Positions 56,847 through 64,000 of a stretch of 64,000 nt of DNA are shown here, piece after piece; positions within the stretch are counted from its first letter, which is position 1; each line of letters starts with the position of its first letter. The position numbers were made by a program, and so were the translations under genes. The DNA is taken from the NCBI RefSeq assembly GCF_015645465.1, contig NZ_JADOEL010000002.1, positions 124,001 through 188,000 of the forward strand. The letters are read 5' to 3'. This DNA is from Herminiimonas contaminans. GTDB taxonomy: Bacteria > Pseudomonadota > Gammaproteobacteria > Burkholderiales > Burkholderiaceae_D. The notes under the pieces were generated by a model. It saw only the letters and a program-made list of their open reading frames with translations. It did not search any database and was not told the origin of the DNA.

Positions 56847-58787
56847 ATGAATAAACCTCTATTTGCTATTCCCATACTGGCCCTGCCACGCTCGGCTAAA
56901 CGCGTTGTGGCCTTATTGGTAGACCTGGGTCTGTGTGTGCTCACGGTGTGGCTTGCCTACTATTTGCGATTGGGAGAGCCGGTACCTTTGTCCGGTAATG
57001 CTCTTATTGCGGTAATAGCATCGATAGCCATAGCACTTCCTATTTTTATCGTTTCCGGTTTATATCGTGCCATTTTTAGGTATAGCGGTTGGCCAGCGTT
57101 ACTGGCCGTGGCACGTGCGGTAACTATCTATGGCTTGCTATACGCATCTATTTTTACAGCCATAGGAATCACCGATGTCCCTCGCACTCTGGGAATTATT
57201 CAACCCATCCTGCTGCTGCTATTCGTAGGTGCATCCCGCGCATTGGCGCGATTATGGCTCGGTGATCAGTACAAAAGCATACTCAAGCAAGCGTCGCGTC
57301 CCAAAGCACTTATTTATGGTGCAGGCGGAGCGGGACGGCAACTAGCCACTGCGATGGCAAATATTCAGGAGATGCAAGTCATCGGTTTTATGGATGATGA
57401 TGATCGCTTGCATGGCCACGTGCTCAACGGCCTGCCTATCTACAATCCGGTAGATTTGTCGAGTCTCATTTCTTCGTTGAACATCGTTACGGTACTGCTC
57501 GCAATACCAAGCATTGGTCGCAAGCGCCGCAATGAAATACTCAGTCAGATCCGCGATGCACATGTATCCGTCCGTACCCTGCCAAGTCTTACCGAGTTAG
57601 CTCAGGGGAAGATCAGTATTTCAGATTTGCGAGAACTTGGTATTGATGACATTCTTGGGCGTGAACCCGTTGCTCCGAACCATATTCTTCTCACAAAAAA
57701 TATCATCAATAAAGTTGTCCTGGTAACAGGCGCAGGTGGATCGATCGGTAGTGAGCTGTGCCGCCAGATTCTTGCCATTGGACCAGCAAAGCTTTTATTG
57801 ATTGAGCACAGTGAATTCGCGTTGTATGCAATTCATCAGGAATTGGAAAAGAAACTGGACGACCAGCAGAAAGTGCTCGTCCCGCTGATGGCCTCAGTGC
57901 AAGATCAAGAGCGTATGCGTGAGATCATGTCCACTTGGCACCCTAATACCGTCTATCACGCCGCGGCATACAAGCATGTTCCACTGGTCGAACATAATCC
58001 TTCGGAGGGAATAAAAAATAACGTGCTGGGCACTTTGCGCACAGCACTTGCTGCTGCGGAGAACGGTGCCACCGATTTTGTACTGATTAGCACGGACAAA
58101 GCTGTACGTCCGACCAACATCATGGGCGCAAGTAAACGCCTTGCAGAGATGGTCTTACAAGCATTGGCAGAAGATCATCCGGAAACCAAATTCTCCATGG
58201 TGCGCTTCGGTAATGTACTGGGTTCTTCCGGTTCGGTCGTTCCGAAGTTTCGACAGCAGATTCGCGATGGCGGCCCGGTTACCCTTACCCATGTTGACGT
58301 CACCCGTTACTTCATGACAATTCCTGAAGCGGCTCAACTTGTCATACAGGCTGGCGCAATGGCCAAGGGTGGTGACGTATTTGTATTAGACATGGGGCAG
58401 TCAGTAAAAATCATAGACCTGGCTAGAAGGATGATCGAGCTATCCGGCCTGAGTGTCAAAGATGAGCAGAACGAGGATGGTGATATTGAAATACAAATCA
58501 CTGGCTTGCGTCCAGGTGAGAAACTCTATGAAGAGCTCCTAATAGGAAACAATCCACAAACGACATCACATCCAAGGATTATGAAAGCCAATGAGGATTT
58601 TTTGCCGTGGCCTGAATTGGATAGCAAACTCCAGGCTCTGACAATTTCCCTTAACCTCAACGACGTCAACATTATCCGAAGAATGATGGAGCAGCTCGTC
58701 TCTGGCTATATTCCAAACGAAGAAATCGTTGACTGGGTGTATATGGAACAAGAGGCGGAAGCAACTGCTCTCGGCTTACCTAAATAA
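56847..58787 (+). CDS. wbpM: membrane UDP-GlcNAc 4,6-dehydratase (WbpM/PglF type)
   Basis: 646 aa, the long membrane form: about four N-terminal membrane helices (residues ~20-135), a first Rossmann domain (IYGAGGAGRQLA), and a catalytic SDR domain with VTGAGGSIGSELC (GxxGxxG 295-301), STDKAVRPTN, and Met in place of Tyr in the MxxxK pair (MGASK). Makes UDP-4-keto-6-deoxy-GlcNAc for pglE/pglD. gagg 8 nt before the ATG. Last gene of the operon. Confidence 0.93.
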   Translation: MNKPLFAIPILALPRSAKRVVALLVDLGLCVLTVWLAYYLRLGEPVPLSGNALIAVIASIAIALPIFIVSGLYRAIFRYSGWPALLAVARAVTIYGLLYASIFTAIGITDVPRTLGIIQPILLLLFVGASRALARLWLGDQYKSILKQASRPKALIYGAGGAGRQLATAMANIQEMQVIGFMDDDDRLHGHVLNGLPIYNPVDLSSLISSLNIVTVLLAIPSIGRKRRNEILSQIRDAHVSVRTLPSLTELAQGKISISDLRELGIDDILGREPVAPNHILLTKNIINKVVLVTGAGGSIGSELCRQILAIGPAKLLLIEHSEFALYAIHQELEKKLDDQQKVLVPLMASVQDQERMREIMSTWHPNTVYHAAAYKHVPLVEHNPSEGIKNNVLGTLRTALAAAENGATDFVLISTDKAVRPTNIMGASKRLAEMVLQALAEDHPETKFSMVRFGNVLGSSGSVVPKFRQQIRDGGPVTLTHVDVTRYFMTIPEAAQLVIQAGAMAKGGDVFVLDMGQSVKIIDLARRMIELSGLSVKDEQNEDGDIEIQITGLRPGEKLYEELLIGNNPQTTSHPRIMKANEDFLPWPELDSKLQALTISLNLNDVNIIRRMMEQLVSGYIPNEEIVDWVYMEQEAEATALGLPK

Positions 58788-58806
58788 GCACAATACAGAG
58801 CTGCTC

Positions 58807-58830
58807 CCCCACTTTCTTCCGCGAGTGGGG
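58807..58830 (+). terminator. possible terminator hairpin after the operon
   Basis: ccccact (58807-58813) / agtgggg (58824-58830) with a 10-nt loop, 19 nt after the last operon stop. No T-run follows, so it is at best a weak or Rho-assisted end. Confidence 0.35.
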
Positions 58831-58877
58831 CATCAGCCCCCTTTACTCAGAAATCAACGCCATCCGTATTCTGAGCA

Positions 58878-58954
58878 TCAATCTTTACTCCCATCCTCTG
58901 GCTGCGATTCAATCGCCAGCCCCGCCCCATCCCTGAACAGCACCGGATAGGCAA
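58878..58954 (-). pseudogene. decayed copy of the phoR 3' end
   Basis: On the minus strand a short frame ends VLFRDGAGLAIESQPEDGSKD-stop. The real phoR C-terminus contains VLLRHEAVLAIESQPEMGST. At DNA level 58900-58943 matches 59060-59103 with 7 differences in 44 bases, same orientation, 160 bp apart. It has no start codon or rest of the gene. Looks like a scar of a partial tandem duplication or of recombination at the operon boundary. Confidence 0.75.
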
Positions 58955-58969
58955 CAAAAGTTGCCTATC
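58946..58969. other. perfect 10-bp hairpin after phoR
   Basis: gataggcaac (58946-58955) / gttgcctatc (58960-58969) with an aaaa loop, 9 nt after the phoR stop on the minus strand. No U-tract follows, so it probably stabilises or processes the pho transcript rather than terminating it by itself. Confidence 0.5.
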
Positions 58970-58977
58970 TAGCAATC

Positions 58978-60297
58978 TCAATGGTTTTTAAGCAAACCCA
59001 GTGCGTCGTTGTCGACCACGCTATTGTCAAATTTGACAATAAAGGTACTCCCCATCTCCGGCTGCGACTCTATCGCCAGCACCGCCTCATGCCTGAGAAG
59101 CACGTGTTTAACAATAGCCAACCCTAACCCAGTACCTTGGGTTTCACGGGAGCGGCTCTTGTCGACCCGGTAGAAGCGCTCGGTCAGGCGGACGATATGC
59201 TCGGCACGTATCCCTATGCCGCTGTCCTTGACCGAGAATTGTGGTCCGTTACCGAGATCCTGCCATTTGATGTCGATACGGCCGCCTTCCGGCGTGTAGC
59301 GCACCGCATTCGATACCAGGTTGCCAAAGGCGCTACGCAGCTCATCAGTGCTGCCCTGGATGTCCGGGCCTTCCACCGTCAATGAAATGGTATGACGGCC
59401 ACCGGATAAGGCTTCCGCTTCCTGTAGGATTTGGCGTAACAGGTTGCCGATATTGACGTGCTCGGGGCGCAGCGGGTAGTCGATAGACTCCAGGCGCGTC
59501 AGCGTCAGCATGTCTTCGACCAGGTTTTGCATGCGCTTGCCCTGCTCTATCATCAGGTTCAGATGCGACATCCGTACGTCCGGATCCAGGTTCGGCTGGC
59601 CCTGTGCGATTTCCAGGAAGCCGTTGATTACTGTCAACGGTGTACGCAATTCATGCGAAGCATTGGCGATGAAGTCCCTACGCATCATTTCGATACGGTC
59701 GGATTCTGTCGCATCATGCGTGACCAGGATTTGGCGGCGGTTTTCAAACGGGATGATTTGCACGATGAGCTTGCGGTCTTTCAAGCTCAGCGTCAGTGGC
59801 TGCTCGTAACGCCCCAGGATGATGTAGTCGATGAAGTCGGGATTACGGATCAGGTTGGTGACCCGCATACCTTTGTCACGACCATTGTTCAGGCCCAGGT
59901 GTTTTTCCGCGGCCGGGTTGCACCATTCGAGGAAGAGCACGTCATCCATGATGACGACGCCATCCGGCAAGAGACTCATCGCCTGGCGAAAGCGCGCCAG
60001 CCATTCAGTCAGTTCGGCGCGATTGCGCTCGTCGTCACGGCGCAAGCGATACAGGCGAGAAAAGATATCGGTCCATGCACCCCAGCCATCCGGCAGCTTT
60101 TCGCTATCCGGATGATCGAGCCAGGCGCTGAGCAGGTATAGATAATTGAGTTGTACGACGATCAGGGCGATCATCAGCACCAATGCGGTAGCCAAGCCTA
60201 TAGACCAGCCGAAGAAATATCCGACAACACCTGCAAATATCAAGATGATGGATAGTCGCAGGCTTGCGGGTACCCAGAACAACAACTGAGGATTCAT
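58978..60297 (-). CDS. phoR: phosphate regulon sensor histidine kinase PhoR
   Basis: 439 aa. Two membrane segments (about 13-55), a PAS domain (about 105-195), dimerisation/phosphoacceptor NASHELRTPL with His215, then ATPase N- and G-boxes (FGNLVSNAVRYTPEGG, GTGLGLAIVKH). Phosphorylates PhoB when phosphate is low. 16 nt after phoB on the same strand. The region downstream holds the decayed copy of its 3' end. Confidence 0.96.
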   Translation of the reverse strand: MNPQLLFWVPASLRLSIILIFAGVVGYFFGWSIGLATALVLMIALIVVQLNYLYLLSAWLDHPDSEKLPDGWGAWTDIFSRLYRLRRDDERNRAELTEWLARFRQAMSLLPDGVVIMDDVLFLEWCNPAAEKHLGLNNGRDKGMRVTNLIRNPDFIDYIILGRYEQPLTLSLKDRKLIVQIIPFENRRQILVTHDATESDRIEMMRRDFIANASHELRTPLTVINGFLEIAQGQPNLDPDVRMSHLNLMIEQGKRMQNLVEDMLTLTRLESIDYPLRPEHVNIGNLLRQILQEAEALSGGRHTISLTVEGPDIQGSTDELRSAFGNLVSNAVRYTPEGGRIDIKWQDLGNGPQFSVKDSGIGIRAEHIVRLTERFYRVDKSRSRETQGTGLGLAIVKHVLLRHEAVLAIESQPEMGSTFIVKFDNSVVDNDALGLLKNH

Positions 60298-60313
60298 AGA
60301 CAGGTTGGTCGGC

Positions 60314-61003
60314 TTATTTCGTAGAAAGCATATAGCCTACACTACGCACCGTTTTGATCAAGTGTTCCGCGTCTTTCAGGGCTTTACGCAAACGCAGCAC
60401 GTGTACGTCCACCGTGCGCTCCTCGATCACGACGTGATCGCCCCATACCTTGTCCAGCAACTGGCTGCGCGAAAATACGCGGTCCGGATGCGCGAGGAAG
60501 AATTTCAACAGTTTGAATTCGGCATGGCCAATGTCGATCTTTTCATCGTTCATGCTGACACTGCAGCTGACCGGGTCCAGGCTGATATTCCCTGCAGTCA
60601 TCAGGGTCTGCGAATGCTCAGGCGTCTTGCGACGCAGCAGTGCATTGATACGTGCCGTCAGTTCGCGTGGTGAGAACGGCTTGGTGACGTAATCGTCGGC
60701 GCCATTGTCGAGACCGGCGATTTTGTCTTCTTCCATGCTTTTTGCAGTCAGCATGATGATAGGCAGTTCATTGAACTGGCGATCAGCGCGGATGCGCGAT
60801 AACAGGCGCAAACCGCTCTGATCAGGCAGCATCCAGTCGAGCAGGATCAGTTGCGGCAGGCGTTGCTGGATAAAGTCCCAGGCATCGCCTGCGTTCTGTA
60901 CCGCAGCGACATTCCAGCCCGCCCCTTTCAGGGTGAATGTCACCAGCTCGATAATTGGCGGTTCGTCTTCAACAATCAGAATGGTAGGTTTTTCAGCAGC
61001 CAT
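60314..61003 (-). CDS. phoB: phosphate regulon response regulator PhoB
   Basis: 229 aa OmpR-family regulator. Receiver with E12/D13, phosphoacceptor D56 (ILLDWMLPDQSG) and Lys in DDYVTKPFSP, then the winged-helix DNA-binding domain (SRSQLLDKVWGD, VDVHVLRLRKAL). Activates pho boxes under phosphate limitation. Six nt after phoU. Confidence 0.97.
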   Translation of the reverse strand: MAAEKPTILIVEDEPPIIELVTFTLKGAGWNVAAVQNAGDAWDFIQQRLPQLILLDWMLPDQSGLRLLSRIRADRQFNELPIIMLTAKSMEEDKIAGLDNGADDYVTKPFSPRELTARINALLRRKTPEHSQTLMTAGNISLDPVSCSVSMNDEKIDIGHAEFKLLKFFLAHPDRVFSRSQLLDKVWGDHVVIEERTVDVHVLRLRKALKDAEHLIKTVRSVGYMLSTK

Positions 61004-61009
61004 AATCGC

Positions 61010-61720
61010 TTAGTTAGTGGTGCGCTCGTCCAATTGCGTAGCAGCGTAATCAGTATGGCGAATATCCTTGCCTTCGACAATGTAGATCACGTATTCCGCA
61101 ATATTTTTTGCATGGTCACCGATGCGCTCGATCGCCTTCGCTACCCACAGGGTATCCAGTGCGGTCGAGATAGTGCGTGGATCTTCCATCATGAAGGTGA
61201 TGAGGGTACGCATGATCGAACGGAATTCGTGATCCACTGCTTCATCCTGGGCAATCAGTTTGATCGCTTGCTTGCCGTCCAGGCGCGCAAATGCGTCCAG
61301 TGCATCGTGCAGCATGTTGCTGGCGCTGGTTGCCATCACACGGATGGTTTCGTAGTGATTGATGGTGGTGACGCCACGCTCGGTGATGTTTTTGGCAGCA
61401 CGTGCGATTTTGGTCGCTTCGTCGCCGATACGCTCGAGGTCGGTGATGACCTTGATGGTTGCCATGACGGTACGCAGGTCGTTCGCGGCCGGTTGACGTT
61501 TGACGATCAGGTGGCTGCAAGCATCGTCCAGCGATACTTCGAGGGTATTGACGTTTTCATCCGACTTGATGACGGTTTCGGCCTGGCCGATGTTACCGCT
61601 TCTAAAACATGCCACTGCATCGTGAAACTGGCTTTCTACGAGGCCGCCCATCAACAATACTTTGGAACGGATGGTTTCCAGATCCATGTCGTATTGCTTG
61701 GAAGAGTGTTCGCCTGACAT
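61010..61720 (-). CDS. phoU: phosphate signalling protein PhoU
   Basis: 236 aa, two three-helix PhoU repeats with metal-binding acidic motifs such as ERIGDEATKIA and ERIGDHAKNIAEYV. Links PstSCAB activity to PhoR repression. Strong aggaga ribosome-binding site. Between pstB and phoB on the same strand. Confidence 0.97.
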   Translation of the reverse strand: MSGEHSSKQYDMDLETIRSKVLLMGGLVESQFHDAVACFRSGNIGQAETVIKSDENVNTLEVSLDDACSHLIVKRQPAANDLRTVMATIKVITDLERIGDEATKIARAAKNITERGVTTINHYETIRVMATSASNMLHDALDAFARLDGKQAIKLIAQDEAVDHEFRSIMRTLITFMMEDPRTISTALDTLWVAKAIERIGDHAKNIAEYVIYIVEGKDIRHTDYAATQLDERTTN

Positions 61721-61790
61721 CAGGTTTCTCCTAAATAAATTCAGTTAAATGGCTGTGTGCAGCAGGCTGCACGTTCTTATTCTTGTTCAA

Positions 61791-62576
61791 TCAACCGAAA
61801 CGACCAGTGATGTAGTCCTGTGTATCTTTCTTGTTCGGGTTCATGAAGATCTGATCGGTTTCACCGAATTCGACCAATTCACCGAGGTACATATAAGCTG
61901 TGTAGTCCGAGCAGCGTGCTGCTTGTTGCATGTTGTGCGTCACGATAGCAATGGTGTAGTCACCTTTCAGTTCGCTGATCAGCTCTTCGATTTTCGCCGT
62001 AGAGATAGGATCCAGCGCCGAGGTAGGCTCATCCAGCAGCAAGACGTCCGGTTTGACTGCTACACCGCGGGCGATACACAGACGTTGTTGCTGACCACCC
62101 GACAGGCTCAAGCCGCTCTTGTTCAGCTTGTCCTTGACTTCGGTCCACAGCGCTGCCTTGTTCAGCGCCCATTCAACGCGCTCATCCATTTCGCCTTTAG
62201 GCAGGTTTTCATACAGACGCACACCGAAAGCGATGTTGTCATAGACCGACATCGGGAACGGCGTCGGCTTCTGGAACACCATGCCGACCTTGGCACGCAG
62301 CATGTTCACGTCCTGACCTGGTTCCAGGATGTTTTTACCGTGGTACATGATCTTGCCTTCCGCACGTTGGCCTGGGTACAGGTCATACATGCGGTTGAAG
62401 GTGCGCAGCAAGGTCGATTTACCGCAGCCCGATGGGCCGATGAATGCCGTTACCTTTTTATCGTGAATATCGAGATTGATATTCTTCAGGCCCTGGAAGG
62501 AGCCGTAGTAGAAATTCAGGTTGGCAATTTCGAGGGTCTTTTTATTGGTCATGTCCACAGACGTTTGAGTAGTCAT
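61791..62576 (-). CDS. pstB: phosphate ABC transporter ATP-binding protein
   Basis: 261 aa ABC ATPase: Walker [10 protein letters not shown], signature LSGGQQQR, Walker [13 protein letters not shown]. The [14 protein letters not shown] start is typical of PstB. The start may be ATG 62576 or an in-frame ATG at 62552; neither has a strong RBS. Energises phosphate import through PstC/PstA. Confidence 0.97.
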   Translation of the reverse strand: MTTQTSVDMTNKKTLEIANLNFYYGSFQGLKNINLDIHDKKVTAFIGPSGCGKSTLLRTFNRMYDLYPGQRAEGKIMYHGKNILEPGQDVNMLRAKVGMVFQKPTPFPMSVYDNIAFGVRLYENLPKGEMDERVEWALNKAALWTEVKDKLNKSGLSLSGGQQQRLCIARGVAVKPDVLLLDEPTSALDPISTAKIEELISELKGDYTIAIVTHNMQQAARCSDYTAYMYLGELVEFGETDQIFMNPNKKDTQDYITGRFG

Positions 62577-62596
62577 AGCGTTCGCTTGGATTAAAT

Positions 62597-63457
62597 TCAG
62601 TTATGGATTTTTTGATTGAACAAAGAACGCGACAGGATATTCAGTGCCAGTACGCTGAAGGTAATCAGCAGTGCACCGCCCCATGCCAGCGAACGCCAGT
62701 TATCGTAAGGACTCATCGCAAACTGATAGATCACCACTGGCAAGTTGGCCATAGGCGCATTCATGTTGGCGCTGTAGAACTGGTTGTTCAACGCAGTAAA
62801 TAACAATGGTGCTGTTTCGCCCGAGATACGCGCTACCGCCAGCAGGACGCCGGTAATGACACCCGCCTTGACTGCACGCAGACGCACAAAGGTGGCAACA
62901 CGCCAGCGCGGTGCACCGAGTGCGAAAGCTGCTTCACGCAGGCTGGTCGGTACCAGGTTCAACATATTGTCGGTAGTACGCACCACGACCGGGATTGCAA
63001 TCAGCGAGATCGCAAAGCTACCGGCCCAGCCGGAGAAGTGCTTCACGTTTGCCACGTAGACTGCATAGATAAACAAGCCAATCACGATCGAAGGTGCAGA
63101 CAGCATGATGTCAGTCACGAAGCGCGTGATTTTGGCGAACCAGCTGACTTCACCGTATTCCGCCAGGTAGATACCTGCCAGGATGCCGATAGGTGTGCTG
63201 ATAAAGACAGCCGCACCGACCATCAGCAAGCTGCCGACGATGGCATTCATCAGACCGCCGCCTTCGCTACCAGGCGCAGGCGTGGTTTGCGTGAAGATCG
63301 CCAGGTTGATCGCCCCTACGCCTTTGATCACCAGTGTGAACAGGATCCACATCAGGAAGAACAAGCCCAGCAACATCGCCAGGAAGGACAGCGCAATACC
63401 GACGCGATGGATAAACAAGCGTTTCCGATAAACCGGATTCATGGTTTCGGTTTTCAT
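62597..63457 (-). CDS. pstA: phosphate ABC transporter permease PstA
   Basis: 286 aa with six membrane segments and the permease EAA loop [18 protein letters not shown]. Partner of PstC in the inner membrane. Its ATG overlaps the pstC stop (ATGA). Confidence 0.96.
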   Translation of the reverse strand: MKTETMNPVYRKRLFIHRVGIALSFLAMLLGLFFLMWILFTLVIKGVGAINLAIFTQTTPAPGSEGGGLMNAIVGSLLMVGAAVFISTPIGILAGIYLAEYGEVSWFAKITRFVTDIMLSAPSIVIGLFIYAVYVANVKHFSGWAGSFAISLIAIPVVVRTTDNMLNLVPTSLREAAFALGAPRWRVATFVRLRAVKAGVITGVLLAVARISGETAPLLFTALNNQFYSANMNAPMANLPVVIYQFAMSPYDNWRSLAWGGALLITFSVLALNILSRSLFNQKIHN

Positions 63458-64000
63458 TTAGCGCCCTCCTTGCGGGACATGCCCATCAACATCAGCTTCG
63501 CGGCCGAGAGGACGAGGAAAGTAATCACGAACAGGATCAGGCCGAGGGCAAACAGTGACGATACGTGCAACACCGATTCCGCTTCAGCGAATTCATTTGC
63601 CAGTGTCGAAGCGATACTGTTGCCAGCCGCAAACAGTGACCACGACAATTTATGCGCATTACCAATGACGAAGGTAATCGCCATGGTTTCACCCAGTGCA
63701 CGCCCCAGTCCCAGCATCACACCACCGACTACACCGATACGGGTGTATGGCAATACGACTTTGCGTACCACCTCCCACTTGGTGCAACCCAGTGCGTAGG
63801 CTGATTCTTTCAGGACTGGCGGCACGATTTCAAAGACGTCGCGCATCACGGAAGCGATGAACGGGATGATCATTACTGCCAGGATGATGCCCGCAGCCAG
63901 GATACCGATACCCATCATCGGACCCTTGAACAGATTGCCGATGACCGGCAGCTGGCCCAGAGTCGCAGCCAGTGCCGGCTGGATGTAATCCGAGAACAAT
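63454..64000 (-). CDS. pstC: phosphate ABC transporter permease PstC (C-terminal part)
   Basis: About 180 C-terminal residues; the start lies beyond the window. Membrane segments and the EAA-type loop [19 protein letters not shown] identify PstC, and the order pstC-pstA-pstB-phoU-phoB-phoR is conserved. Ends coupled to pstA. Confidence 0.95.
   Translation of the reverse strand, partial: LFSDYIQPALAATLGQLPVIGNLFKGPMMGIGILAAGIILAVMIIPFIASVMRDVFEIVPPVLKESAYALGCTKWEVVRKVVLPYTRIGVVGGVMLGLGRALGETMAITFVIGNAHKLSWSLFAAGNSIASTLANEFAEAESVLHVSSLFALGLILFVITFLVLSAAKLMLMGMSRKEGAK

Noticed and set aside
1-64000. CRISPR arrays, insertion sequences, transposases, integrases, rRNA
   Set aside because: Looked for throughout; no repeat-spacer array, transposase-like protein or rRNA stretch was seen, including at the edges of the polysaccharide locus.

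Overview
The window looks like chromosomal DNA of a betaproteobacterium, most likely Oxalobacteraceae (Herminiimonas/Janthinobacterium-like). The basis is the housekeeping order rlmE-ftsH-folP-glmM and carA-carB-greA together with recalled similarity of the proteins; no database search was possible, so the genus is only a suggestion.

Layout. (1) 1-17.1 kb is housekeeping, mostly on the minus strand: a truncated ORF and a small proline-rich ORF, tRNA-Pro(UGG), glmM, folP, ftsH, rlmE, a divergent yhbY-like gene, a DUF4149 membrane protein, greA, carB, carA, a GlcG/HbpS-like protein, a small unknown protein, a response regulator with a decayed GGDEF domain, an NlpC/P60 hydrolase, a patatin-like lipoprotein, and a periplasmic Fe(III)-binding protein behind a good Fur box. 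(2) 17.1-20.4 kb is the dTDP-L-rhamnose operon rfbBACD on the minus strand, with overlapping start and stop codons at two of its three junctions. (3) 20.8-58.8 kb is a polysaccharide (probably O-antigen) locus of about 37 kb, all on the plus strand. (4) 59-64 kb is pstC(partial)-pstA-pstB-phoU-phoB-phoR on the minus strand.

The polysaccharide locus opens with a specialised NusG paralog (RfaH-like). About 130 bp beyond it lies a perfect copy of the enterobacterial ops core (ggcggtagcgt, 21474-21484), in the leader of the long operon. The operon then encodes: UDP-GlcNAc to UDP-ManNAc3NAcA (wbpA-B-D-E-I); four SDR epimerase/dehydratase genes, two of them tandem paralogs; an ABC O-antigen exporter (wzm/wzt, with a C-terminal extension on Wzt suited to glycan binding); and a CDP-hexose cassette (rfbF, rfbG, 3,5-epimerase-like, TylC3-type C-methyltransferase, PLP aminotransferase) followed by a formyltransferase and other tailoring genes. 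Further on come two AsnB-type amidotransferases, a glutaminase/WbpG-like fusion, several glycosyltransferases, and a complete bacillosamine initiation set (pglC, pglD, pglE and a WbpM/PglF dehydratase).

Working model (inference): the chain starts on a diNAcBac-type sugar placed by the PglC-like transferase. It is extended on the cytoplasmic side with amidated or amidinated diamino-uronic acids and at least one unusual branched, possibly N-formylated CDP-derived sugar, and is exported by Wzm/Wzt. Full transcription of the operon would depend on the locally encoded RfaH-like factor acting at ops. No wzx/wzy pair, insertion sequence, CRISPR array or rRNA gene was recognised. The points most worth checking are the RfaH-ops pair, the fused amidotransferase, the CDP-sugar cassette, and a decayed copy of the phoR 3' end at the right edge of the locus.
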